Source: Temnothorax longispinosus (Eukaryota > Arthropoda > Insecta > Hymenoptera > Formicidae). Taken from it: a stretch of DNA of 64,000 bases. The translations under genes were made by a program, and so were the position numbers. Positions 51,458 through 63,283 of the stretch are shown here, piece by piece. The stretch covers positions 13,561,642 to 13,625,641 of the forward strand of contig NC_092362.1 in assembly GCF_030848805.1 (NCBI RefSeq), written 5' to 3'. Every line of letters starts with the position of its first letter. The stretch's first letter is position 1. A model generated the notes under the pieces. That model did not search any database and was not told where the DNA came from. It worked only from the letters and a program-made list of their open reading frames with translations.

Positions 51458-54267
51458 CACTGCCACTGACGCTGCCGGTGCCGCGGCCTCCACATCCAGA
51501 GGCTCCCACGACGTGCCGCCAAGTGCGCGTCCGCCGCTCCTGCACTCCCCGTGCCCCGCGCTCACTCCCATTCATCCATTACTACGGCTCTGTCCTGCCT
51601 CCCTTACCGTCAGCCGCCCCTGTTGACCGTTTGACTTGACTCTGTGTCCTGTGTTTCCGCTTTATTCCAATAAACAGTTTATCATTGGGTCGTCATCATC
51701 CGCGGCCACATACGTACGTCGTTTCCACAGTATCTCCCATGTCGTCGAGCATGGCGTTCCATTGTCACAAGGCACGACCGGTTCCCTGCAAAAAGTCGAA
51801 ATATTACATCATGCGTTTTATCGTACAACGTTCAAGAAATGAATACACGAAGCACGCGAGAGTTACGCGGTGCTTAAAGAATAAATAATAAAGAGCTCTA
51901 AATAAAAATTCAGATAACAATATTGTCAACTTTGCAAACAAGTGCCGTGTATCTTTCAATGGAAGACGTTCGAAAAAAAAAACTCGTTAGTGCCAAGCCC
52001 TTTAATCGCACACTCAAACGGGGTTATCTGTGTGTGACGCAAAAATTACATAACATTTTTAAGCCACATAGTAAACTGCCGTGGAGCTGTGCCACGCTCG
52101 CAATAGACTTTGTTCCAAAAGGAGCAGCGCGAAATTACGGAGCGGCAAACACGAAACTCCAACTCACTTCGTTTCCACGTTTGAGGAAGCGTAGCATACT
52201 TGACGGTCCTCTTAAGCGTATCCCAATGTATCCTCTCGCAACGTAAATGAAAACGTCTCACCACAACAACGACCACCACGACGACGACGACGACGACGAA
52301 GAAGACGATGATAACGGCACGCTTGTAGCCCTTTCAACGACGTTATTTAGTTTTAGGGCGACAACTTTCCAGAGTCGGACTTTGTGCCCGCGCAATACGT
52401 CCCAGCGGTCTCTCAGGCCGCTCGCTACAGTCGGCGACGTGGCGCTATTAAAATATTTCCTCGCGCGTCGGGACAGGAGCTATCCGGTGCACCACGTTCC
52501 GCATGCCGTTCCTCTTCCGCGAGTGCGTCCTGGAAAAGATAGAAAAGAAAAGGAGATAACGCCAGGTCACAAACGTCCTTTACGCCGCACGCTCGCGTCT
52601 TTCGCGAAAGACGCCACGCGCGCGTTTCTGCAGCGAAAGCTACAAACTACGATCATTAGCTTAATTCCAGGAAAGCACGTTTACGGTCGAGTACTCGCCG
52701 TCCGAGATACTCCATCGAGCTCGGCCGGCTCGGCGTGGATCAGCGAGATGCGCTTTGACGCGGGAAGGAGGTACACGCCGTAACTTTCATTTTGCGCGCG
52801 ACGTCGCTCGTCGTGCTTTTTTCTTTTATAAACTTTGGTTCCGTCTTGCCCCCACGGCCGTTGACGCAACGCTTCTGAACGTCCACAAAGATTTTAGACG
52901 GTGCTCGCAACGCCCGACGAATCTCGAGAGTAGAACGGTACCGTGGGTGCACGTGGACGAGATTCCCAAGCCGTTCGATAGATGAGTCACGCTTAACAAC
53001 GCGTTATACGACGTTTTAATTTTCAACAGACAGTTAATCTTATCAGATTTTTACAGTGTTATAAGTATCATTAAGAAACTCTGATGTGTTTAACTCTGCA
53101 GTTTTTTACATTCGCGTTGCACTCGATACTTGACAGCGTTCGCTCTACATACGTCTCAGAGAGAACGCGTCTGAAAAAAATATGTTATCGCGGCAACGTA
53201 GCAAGAACGCGTCTCGATCGCAAAACTGTGCGGTTTTCTTCATCGTTCGAGGCTTCGCGTCGAGGACGATCTCGATGACGATAAGCGTCGAACTTTCCAA
53301 AGTGTGTCCGACGGCACGACGGCGACGTTGCTATAGTTACAATGTTTGCGGCATTTCAGCGTGGATAATATTGCGCGTCAGGGAAATAAAAAACGAAATC
53401 GGCAAATATCGGGGCCATCGGGGGAGCGATACGGGGCGTCGAGAACACGTGATATAGCAGACGACAGACACCAAGCGCCCATCGCCCATCGGAATCGGAG
53501 GCGTCCCGATACATACAAATGACTCACACGCGTACCGGTGATAAACAACGAAATCTCAATAGATACGAGGTAGCGTAAACTCCCGGCTACGCGTCCACAG
53601 ATGTATCTCTTTTTCTTTTCTTTCTTCACGCTCTCGAGAAAGACGCTCGGCGGGGCCAGCTGATTCGCGCGCACGCCCGTTTATCACGCAACGTCCTCTC
53701 TCCTTTATCTTCTCCGTGCCGCGCGAGCCTCTTATCGAGGCGTTTCGCTACCAACGCGGAGCTCCGGCGCACGCGTCCTCATCCACGTTGTCGCGGCGCA
53801 AAGCGGAATGTTGTTAAACTTAAGAGTTTTTAAAGATCGTAACGCGGGGTAATCTCGGCGAGACGAGATCTACGGCGCGGGCGTTCCCGCCGTATTCACC
53901 GCACGTCGCACGACGAAAAACAACGAGGAAGATGAAGCGCGCACGAACGCGTTGCGGCGCGTGCACGCGCACCGGAAGCAGCCCGATATTTCACCGCGAC
54001 GGAGCACGCGGGCGTCGTGTCGGCCGCGACCAAGTGAGACAAAGGGAGACGGACGCGAGCTTCGCGTGCTTCGTCAGCGAGCGGGGGAAAAAGGAATCGA
54101 GAGAAAAAGACGGCAACCTACGGAACGAGGAATCGAGAGCGGGCAAAAGCCCGAAAGGAAAAAGGATTCCGGTGGAAAGGAGAGGGGGATGGGAAGAAAA
54201 GGGAGACTTCGACCGGGAGTGCCGGCAGGAGGACGGGCGAAGGACGGGAGAGAAAGGAGGAGGGCGT

Positions 54268-54268
54268 C

Positions 54269-54304
<36 letters not shown>
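54268..54304. repeat. (AG)n microsatellite
   Basis: A nearly uninterrupted AG run within a purine-rich stretch in the KANSL1 upstream region. Confidence 0.9.
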
Positions 54305-56718
54305 GAGCGGAGGCGAGAGAACGGGAGCCGAGGAAAAAGGACGGCGAGCCAGGGCTCTTCCGAGGGTGCGACGTCCTCTCTCTCTCTCCTCCGCGCTCAC
54401 GGGAGAGACACGCGCCTTCCGGCGCGACGTGCCGTAATTTTATCATCGCCGCTGCGCGCGGCGTACGCACACGCAACGCGCACGCACACGAACGCACACG
54501 AACGCACGCGCTCGCTCGTAACGCAGGCAGGTAAATTAAAGCAGCGGCACACGGTCTGACGCATTACCACGTGATACGCTCGCGGCGAATTAATGAAAAA
54601 GAACGGAGCCGCGAGAGAACTACGAGAGTCGCGCCCCGCTGCTGCCGCTTCCTCCTCCACGTCCTCGTCATCGTCGTCGTCGACCGCGCGCCGCGCGCGC
54701 GGCGTCTATTGCATAACGCGCCGCGTCGTGCCGCATACTTTTTTCTCGCAACGTGCGGCGGAGCGTTTCGCAAGACGCTCCGGGAACGCGCTTCAGCACG
54801 CGGTGCTCGGAAGCCGGCTCGGTCCCGCCGCTGCTGCTCCGTCTAGGTCTAGCTAGCCGATTATCGACGAACTGCAGCCGCGAGAAATCCGGATAATCTA
54901 CGAGGCCGGCTCGAGAACTCACGAGTACCAAGTACGAGTACTTGCCCGTAACGGAAAGCGCTCGACGACAATGACGAGAAGCGGAGGAAAAGCGGAGAAG
55001 CGGAGCAGCAGCGCGAGGCGCCCGATAGTCTCGTGGGATTTCTCAGCGCCGTCGCGCGCGAGAACGCGGAGCTTCCTCGCGAAAGGACGCGCCACTCTGC
55101 TCTACGAGGACGCGGCCACTATTACCTCCTTCCTCTCCCCGCCGCGGCCGCCGCCGCGCCGCGCGGCTCCCGCGTTCCGTTCCCGCAACGACCGCGACGG
55201 CGAGAGAGTATCGAGCGCCGTTTTACGCCGTCGTCGCGTCGAGGAGCAGCACGCCCGAACAACAACACGCGAACACGCAGGCGGCGTGACCGGGGGCCGC
55301 GACGACGACGACCGATATCCTCCACCTCCACCTCCACCTCCTCCTCAATCACCTCCTCTCTTCTCCTCTTCCTCGTTACCGCTTACGAAGACGCCGTACA
55401 GGAACACGCCCGCGCGTCATCCGTGCAAAAACGAGCGGCTCCCTCCAGTCCCTCCACGGTTGCCGCCACCGAGACGATCGGTCGGACGGTCGGTCGTCTC
55501 GCGATGGTACAATGGCGGAGCAAAAAAACAGGCCTCGAAGGTAGTCGCTTCCCTCGGATTCACGGGTTACAACGCACGCTCTCCTTCCTTTCTTGCTCGC
55601 TCACTCGCTCGCTCTCGCGCCGTCTCCGTCCCTCTCTCTCGCGCGCTCAAGCTCTCTCTCTCTCTCTCTCTCTCTCTGATACGCTCGTGCTCTCTCGCTC
55701 GCTCGCCCGCTCTCTCCCTATCTCTATCTCGCTCGCTCTCACCTCTTGGTGGCCAGGCTCGGCATGCTCTCTCGTGGGATAGCGCCGCAGGCTTTAGCGA
55801 GGGAACGCTGCCTGGGCCCCGGCCCTACGGGGGCCCACTCTCGCGCACAACACCACCTCGTGCACGATGTCGCCGGTAAAGAGACGCGCACCGATACTGG
55901 ACTGCGAACCACCACGTCCCGTCACACCCAGAAACGCGCACACGATAATCCCGTCGTTCGCGCTCGGCTGCTCCCGTCCGCCGCCGATCTCCGTTTGCGA
56001 GGCGACGCGCGCGCGTTCTCTCCTCGCTCTCTCTCCCTCACTTCCTCTCTCCTCCCGTCCTCCGTCGCGCTCGCTCTCCCTCCCTCTCTCCCTCACGTAA
56101 CTGTCGTCACGGTACGTCGTATGTATGTACGTGTACGTGCACCGCGGCCGTCCGTTGTCCGCCGCGGTTCTCTTCCTTGGCTTCCACGCGCGAGACGGGA
56201 AGCTCGAGGCTCGGGGCTCACGCACGAGACACCGTCGCGCGAAACGACTCAGCAGTCAGCACACGGCGACGAGGTTGACCGACGTTGTAGCACCACGCGC
56301 GATCGGCCAACGCACCCGCGCACCGCACCGTCGGCTGGCTTCCCCGGGGGCCGCTTCACGGAAAAGTCGCACACTCGACAACGACGCGAGCTATTTATCA
56401 ATAATGTATATAGGAACGTCGACCAACTTCGCTCGCCACCATCGCCGTTGATGCCGTCGCGCGCGATCGACCAATACTGCGGCGCCGCCGACCGGATGTA
56501 GCCTTCGTGGGCCACGCTGGCCAATCGGCGTCGTTCGTCGCTACCGCAACGTTCGATGCTAAAGTCCGACCCGCAAGCCCGCCGCGACGACGCGTCGGCG
56601 CGTAGGCGCGCGACCACGCCGCGCATGCGCCCCGACCTGGGATTGGCCGGCGACGCGCGCGCTTCGCGCGGGCGCCACGTTCGACCCGAAACCCGAAACT
56701 CGCCCGTCTCGGTGCTCC

Positions 56719-56721
<3 letters not shown>

Positions 56722-56769
<48 letters not shown>
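56722..56769. repeat. (CT)n microsatellite
   Basis: An uninterrupted CT run of about 24 units, the longest dinucleotide tract in this GC-rich region. Confidence 0.9.
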
Positions 56770-56773
<4 letters not shown>

Positions 56774-57691
56774 CTTTTATAGATCCTGTATAAACTTATA
56801 TAGTACCTTATTAATATAAAGTTTTGTCCTCGATACGTTATCGCGACGCGCGACCTCGTTTCGAAGCTTCCGCGCGTTCCAAATATGGCATTACCGTGCA
56901 TTACGTCGCGCCGCGCGACGTAGGCGTAAAATTTCCAATGCCGATCGAACGACGATCGCGACGTGTCGCGAATCGAAATGAAAGATCGGAGAGACCCGTT
57001 TCGCACAACGGCACTCCATATGTTCGTGAAGAGCAGGCGTGCGTTGCGCTGACACGTAACACGTGATAATCGGGATACCTACTAATGCTTCGTGTTTCCG
57101 GCTGCCTCGCAGAAGCGTACGACGTGGCGGTGGCGCAACGCGGTGGCGGTAGTCGAGTCGATCGTGCGACACCGGACACGCAACGTATTGCACCTGTCGC
57201 CTCGAGGCTTGCATCAGATACGGACGTCTCTGATTTATTCGCCGATCCCCGATTTGCATAGTGCCGCCGTCAGATGTCGCGTCGAGTGCCCGAGCCCCGA
57301 CTGGTCGATCGATACGAGACGCTTCGGCACCGAGAAGATCCCGCGCTGCCTGGACTGTCGATATACCCTAAACTTGTCCAAGTCGAGACAAATGCGACCT
57401 TCTATCTATCATCTATCTATCTATCTTTCTTAGCATTCAATAAATAACAAAGCCAGAACGACACTTGTGTCAGTAAAGGGAAAGCGCCTAATAAATACTG
57501 CAGCACGTTATAATTTATAATGTAGTATTAACGTCGTTATTTATTGTTATACATATGAGATGTATTATATAAGATTGTCGATAAACTTTTATGTGTTGCT
57601 ACTTTTTAGAACGCACGACTGTCGGTACACGCGTTTCCGAGGTTGGTAAACGTGTCGAGTCAGTCGAGTGCGAGAGATGGCGACAGTGTGA

Positions 57692-57695
57692 TTAA
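57692..57695 (+). repeat. TTAA target duplication, left copy
   Basis: TTAA stands directly before the left end of the 829-bp palindrome and again directly after its right end (58525-58528). Confidence 0.75.
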
Positions 57696-58524
57696 GGGGG
57701 GATTCTGGTTTAGGAGGCTAAAAAAAGGAGATTTTTATAAATTTTTTTTATTGACAATAATGCAGTTGAGGTTTCTAAACCTTTTACAATATTTAACTGC
57801 TTATTTGAAGAGGTAAAAAAAATTTTTATATTGTAAAATAATTGTAAAATGGCGCCGTGGTGTAGCTCTAATCAGAGCGCCTCGCCAACAATCTGCGGGA
57901 AAGATAGAGAAAAAACTAATTGATCAATCGACTTGATTCAAAGTGCGTTAGCTAAAGAATGAACAACCATTCTATGTGAACCTCAAACTTTGGTAAAAAT
58001 ATTAATTTAAATAATTGTTGATGCATAAAAACGCGTTTACTCCGCGGAGGATATTTTTTCTCAAAAATTTCATGTTTTTGTTCAAGTGCTAAAAAATTTT
58101 GTATTATTAAATACAAAATTTTTTAGCACTTGAACAAAAACATGAAATTTTTGAGAAAAAATATCCTCCGCGGAGGAAACGCGTTTTTATGCATCAACAA
58201 TTATTTAAATTAATATTTTTACCAAAGTTTGAGGTTCACATGCATAGAATGGTTGTTCATTCTTTAGCTAACGCACTTTGAATCAAGTCGATTGATCAAT
58301 TAGTTTTTTCTCTATCTTTCCCGCAGATTGTTGGCGAGGCGCTCCGACTAGAGATACACCACGGCGCCATTTTGCAATTATTTTACGATATAAAATTTTT
58401 TTTTACCTCTTCAAATAAGCAGTTAAATATTGTAAAAGGTTTAGAAACCTCAACTGCATTATTGTCAATGAAAAAAATTCATAAAAATCTCCTTTTTTTT
58501 AGCCTCCTAAACCAGAATCCCCCC
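57696..58524. mobile_element. 829-bp palindromic foldback element with TTAA target sites (piggyBac-type)
   Basis: The ends are GGGGGGATTCTGGTTTAGG on the left and its inverted complement on the right. The arms pair for about 410 bases up to a centre near 58108 with almost no loop. Differences between the arms are few: a 4-base indel near 57975/58240 and scattered substitutions. TTAA flanks both ends, as in piggyBac-superfamily insertions. No open frame encodes a transposase, so the element is non-autonomous. The superfamily is inferred from the TTAA target. Confidence 0.85.
57851..57899 (+). other. tRNA-like segment inside the left arm of the TTAA palindrome
   Basis: GGCGCCG followed by TGTAGCTCTAATCAGAGCG reads like the acceptor strand and D arm (box A) of a tRNA. 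A stem CTCGC/GCGGG with a 9-base loop follows, like an anticodon arm. No T arm (box B) or 3' acceptor strand follows, so it is not a tRNA gene. The right arm carries the same segment in more degraded form. Confidence 0.35.
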
Positions 58525-58528
58525 TTAA
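58525..58528 (+). repeat. TTAA target duplication, right copy
   Basis: This matches 57692-57695 and completes the TTAA pair around the palindromic element. Confidence 0.75.
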
Positions 58529-59237
58529 AGCCGCACAACTCCGTAGAAGGGTGCGGAGTGCGAAGTGCGGACTGCGGCGATCAACCTGTTCGACCAAAAT
58601 CGGATCCTTATTCGGTACGCATACACTTTACATGTATGATTACATATCGTTAGACTCATGATCAATCTCAAGAATATATATCTTTATTTCTTACATTATT
58701 AAAGCTACGCGCGTGTCGACGGTCGAGTTGATCTTCGCCGCTCTTTGCGGCTAAACTTTCTTGTATTTTTTTTTTTTTTCTTTCCTCGACGTCTTGTCGG
58801 CCATTTTGTTTTAAGTGCGGAAAACGCAACGTACGGCAGCTGTAGAATAGCATGCCTCTTGATTCACGGTACGCTTTATTTCTTTAACGACCACTGCGAG
58901 CGGCTTTTCCCTATCAAAGATGTTTCGAGTACGTGAGTATGAAAGGCCGGAACCTTATGGACAACTACTCCGCGTACGAACTCTGCGCACGCGCTGGATT
59001 TCGGTAGAGGAACGCATGCCTCAGACATGGTATTCCCAGAATACGTTGCATAAACCCAAACACGTTTTCTCGCGACTGATCGTTGGAAAATTTATTATAA
59101 ATTCCTTCCCCGGGGGTGGCAAGCGCGCGGCCGCTGTTTTTACGACCGTTTCGATTATTCGATGCGAATGATACGTGTACATACGTATTTTTGTGACTGC
59201 AAAAACGCGCAGGAACGGGCAAGGACGGTAAAGAGGG

Positions 59238-59272
<35 letters not shown>

Positions 59273-62200
59273 GTAGACGCGGATAACGTGAGAGGGTGGA
59301 GCGGGAGAAAGGGGAAGAGGGAGGAAGGGTGGAGCGGGAAGGAAGGAGGGAGGGAGGACGAGCGAGCGAGCGCGCGCGCGCGAGAGGGAGATATGGAAGC
59401 TAGCGTGAATATTTTTACCCAAGCCTGTTAACTACACTCTGTTATTTTATCTCACGTACGCGGCTTTCCTACTACCACCGTCGCGCCGGCGCTGGAATAT
59501 AAGTTTTAAGGCGTGTTTTGATAGCGTCAGGGCGTGTCAGCCGGGACTTCCTACCTAATGGATCGCTTCTTCGCTCGTTCGTTCCGTACTTTTTGAAGAG
59601 TGCACAGCTCATGATACCGCGAAACCTCCCTCTCTTTCCCTCCCCTTCGCCACCCCGGTGCACCAGCACGGCACCTTGCGCTTTCACGAAATTTCGTGGC
59701 CCTTGTTCTCTTCAGCGCGCGCTATACTTTGGAATGAACACTCATATATGTGTTTCTCTTACAGGGAGCGAGAAGTGTACAAGTCTTGAAAAAAGAAGAT
59801 TCATTTGTACCTATAATATGTATACGTCGTGCATTGATCTTTGAGTGGGGAGGAAATCAAAATGGAAGAGAACAACGCGCGTGCTGGTGCGTAAGTAGTC
59901 ACAATGACAATATTTAATTATAATTAACCGCACATTTTAAAACGGACGTTCGTTCGGCTCCGCTTTGAGCCATCTATTCAGCGGTAAATGGTAAATGAAA
60001 GCTACGTTCATTAAGTCAACAATAAGTGTTTTTTGATAGCCTGATCAAAAAGTCATATAGATAAAAAAGTTGACATTAAACGTGACTCTTAAAGATGGTC
60101 AAGATGTTTCAAGCGATATATGTACGTATGAACGTAGAATAGTCTTGTTTTACACCGGATACGTGTTTTTTTTCCTTGCAATAGTTGCGATTAAAAGACG
60201 ATAGTATACGCACGCAGAGATCATGAATCGAAATCGTATGTACATTTAAGAACGAAGTAATAAAACTGGACGTTCACAGATCCGAAGAACGTTAAAGGGA
60301 ATAGTAACCCTAGAGATCTATCTTCCTGAATTTATACTTTCTAATATATATGTTACGTTTAATATGTACGCGATTATACATATACCTAATACATAATTTT
60401 AATAATATATAATACATTCTATCTTACCTTCTGTCTGAAGAAAATACATCTGCAGGACACGTAATCTTTCGGGAATTTACGATTCTATATTTATTACACG
60501 TTATCGCACGTTTTACTTTGCAGCGTCATAGAGATTTTCTCAAAAATATATATCTTTTAAGCGTGAATACGTCTACGCCCTGAAAGAAGTTAACACTTAT
60601 ATGGAAGTAAGTTTTTTTAGAGAAACTGAACCGACAACACAAGATGTCATAGTAACAAATGTTCTTTGTCTCATCATCATCACCATTGTCAACATATTCT
60701 TGGAATCTTCGCCAGGTGTGGCCAGGTGGTCTCCAAAGCCCTGAAACACTTCCATACAGTCCAAAGTTACTTCTATATGAGTGTTAACATTTTTTTTAAG
60801 CACCTGTATTTCAGGCAAACGCATACGTTGTCTCGCGCGATCCCGAAATCAGTTTATCTCTCGCAAAGGTGACACCTGCAGACGCGCGCGCGGGTCCCAA
60901 GCTGCCGGAAAAACCGCTTCGCCGTCGATTATCCGTTTCGATGATAAGTTCTCGCCCCGGAAGGATGAATGGGAATGGCGGTGGGCGCGGTGAGAGCGCG
61001 GATGAATGAACCGGCGCGGCGTACACGCAGAAACGCGAGCGCGTCGTTGTTTTGGTTATTTTGGCAAACCTAACATAACACGGCTTGTTGTTTAACAAAA
61101 TAATTGATTTTGTCGCCTCGTCTCCGTGCTGCCCCTCGCCCTCGTCACCGTCGTCGTACCTCCTCTCTTTCCTCGTTCTTCGCGTTCGTCAGTTCCCCCG
61201 TCCATCACTTATATTCCCGGCGCATCCCCTTCGCGTCCTCTCTTTCTCTTTCTCATCGACGATACCCTTCTTCTTGCTTCTCCCGATCTAAGACACGCGC
61301 GCCGGATAGCGGTCGCTACTTAGCCGCCGTACGAAAACAACGTGTTCGATTTCGTTTGTTTGCCGCCGCGCGATGAAGATCTCATCGCGTGGCGTAGTCC
61401 CACCGCGAACAAGGCCTAGTCTTGGCGCCGCCGCGCCGTCGGCTCTCGGCATCAATACTGCGTCCTTGTTCCTCCTCGTTCCTCACAGTTTTATCATCCC
61501 CGGACCTCTCACTTGGCATCCTTCAACTTCTTCCGGGTATTATAATGAGACCGCGAGAGCAAGACGCGCGCGCACACGCGGTGAAGACTCGGAAATTTTG
61601 GAGAACGTACGTGTTAACAGTCGTGAATACGTGTAAGAGAAAAGATGTAAAAGACATCGTCGTAATTATAGAAAGAGCGCGCCCGTCATGGTGACGATTT
61701 AAACGAGAGAACTGTCGTCGCTCATCGGCATCGGCGCTCAGCTCTTTTTTTTTCGCCGCGAATGTTTGCTTTGGTAAAAGCGAGCGAAAGAGTCGCGTCG
61801 CGACGTTAATACTACGTCGAGATTCAACCCCGCGTCGAAGATCCGCCGGAGGATACCGGCGCCGACGACTGACGATGTCCTCGCCGGGAGCTTCCTCTTC
61901 ACGTTCGTCCCTTGACGGACGAAAAAAAATGAAGGACGAGTACTCGCCTTTTCGAGCAAGAAAAATATTATTTCAGATACGCGTAGTAAATAGATGGGTT
62001 TAGAAGGGCTGTGTATTTCGCCGTCGCAAATACACGTACGAGTCGTGACCCGATTGGTACTTGTGATGATTAATGCACGCGCAGAAACGAACAGCGACGT
62101 GAAAATTACATTAATCCTTTCTGACTTGGCTTTATTACTATGAATAACTCGCTGCGTTACATTTTAATATTAGCCATTAATTAGCGTTTACCATATAAAG

Positions 62201-62999
62201 TCAATTTAACGAGACACGATATTTGAGTAAACGATATGGTTACGTGTGTCTTATTAAATATTCAAATTCAAGCAAATATTATTTGCAAGTTATCTAAGCC
62301 GCTTACGATTAGAGTGGTTCACATATGAAGAAGATAAAGGATCGGATTTTTTTTGGCACCGGTATTTTGGATGATGGACTGTTGCGAACAAAATCGATAC
62401 TTCAGCGCGTCGGCGGCGCGACGCGCGTTTTCAGAAACGCACGTACGGGATCCCAAAAATTAGGCGTCGCTCTTCCGGATTGGAAGGAGGCCTTCTCTCT
62501 TTGTGCCTGAAATACACCCCGGGATCCCTGAACGAGCGGCATCTGTAATAACAAGGCCGTTCTTACGGTCCACTCTCCCCCTCGCGTGCGCGAGTACGCG
62601 AACGAGACGCGCGAGTTGGGCTTCGTGTGTTCGATTAGGCCGACCGAACATTACGCACTTAATGGGAGCATCATTGTCGCGAAATTCCCCCCCCCCTCCC
62701 CGGCCTTCCAGTTTTCCTCGCGTATGGATATGAACTAATATGAAAAATAACTGAAATTAATCGAACATTGACGAATAAAGCTGATTCAGTAGTCATGGGA
62801 TAGATTAAAGTAGAGACATTGATATGGATGACACGTGAATTTGGTCTTGCCTTTCCTACCTAAAAATAAGAAATAAAAATTATATGCATGATATCTTCCT
62901 GCAACAATCTCTTGTACTGCAAATAATTTAAAGAATATTAATATCAATATATTTTAATATTATTATTAAATAATATTCCAAAGATTTGTTTTAGTGTGA
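58529..62999. other. Intergenic region without recognised genes
   Basis: GC-rich patches (58,600-59,700 and 60,800-61,700) alternate with AT-rich DNA. Simple repeats include an AG run at 59240-59269 and poly-C/CT tracts. Open frames stay below about 135 codons and show no domain. Unannotated first exons of a gene beyond the window are possible, but none can be shown. Confidence 0.45.
59240..59269. repeat. (AG)n microsatellite
   Basis: An AG run of about 15 units in a purine-rich stretch. Confidence 0.9.
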
Positions 63000-63003
63000 T
63001 TAA

Positions 63004-63279
63004 CCCTGCAACCGTAATACATGCGGGTCATTTGCATCCTCGGCATTTTGACTATGCGGTATTTTTCAAAGGTTTAACGATTAAATTAACACGTGCAAAA
63101 TTCATTTTTATTTTATAATATTATTATGTTTAAGCTTTATAGTTGAGATCTCAAGGAAACCTATGAATTTTTTCAGACTTCTTGGTCTAAAGTTTTAGGT
63201 TGTTTAATATACCGCGGACGCAAACGTTTCCACATACCGTTAGTATATAGATGCCGAAAAAGAGTGTATGGTTGCAGGG
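63004..63279. mobile_element. 276-bp TTAA-flanked MITE (piggyBac-type)
   Basis: TTAA at 63000-63003 and 63280-63283 brackets the element. The termini are CCCTGCAACC on the left and GGTTGCAGGG on the right, an exact 10-base inverted repeat. TTAACCCT is typical of piggyBac ends. A second, inner pair (CTCGGCATTTT near 63038, ATGCCGAAAA near 63251) is also inverted. The element has no coding capacity. Confidence 0.75.
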
Positions 63280-63283
63280 TTAA

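Larger units (their letters stand above)
51572..57691. other. CpG- and microsatellite-rich region upstream of KANSL1
   Basis: The part next to KANSL1 should contain its promoter and 5' UTR. The stretch 53,900-57,000 is extreme in CpG, AG/CT tracts and GC-rich triplet repeats. Open frames of 178 codons (52247-52783), 200 codons (53932-54534) and 302 codons (54971-55879) are low-complexity Arg/Ser/Pro translations with no domain. A tetranucleotide ATCT repeat lies at about 57400-57426. The region could hold non-coding first exons for either strand, but I cannot place any. Confidence 0.45.

Noticed and set aside
52247..52783. 178-codon plus-strand open frame starting with a poly-Asp run
   Set aside because: The poly-Asp comes from a GAC triplet repeat; the remainder has no family resemblance and no splice context.
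54971..55879. 302-codon plus-strand open frame
   Set aside because: Arg/Ser/Pro low-complexity translation of CpG- and CT-rich DNA; overlapping frames on this and the other strand are equally long, and no domain is visible.
57851..57899. Functional tRNA gene
   Set aside because: Only the 5' half is tRNA-like; there is no T arm or 3' acceptor strand.
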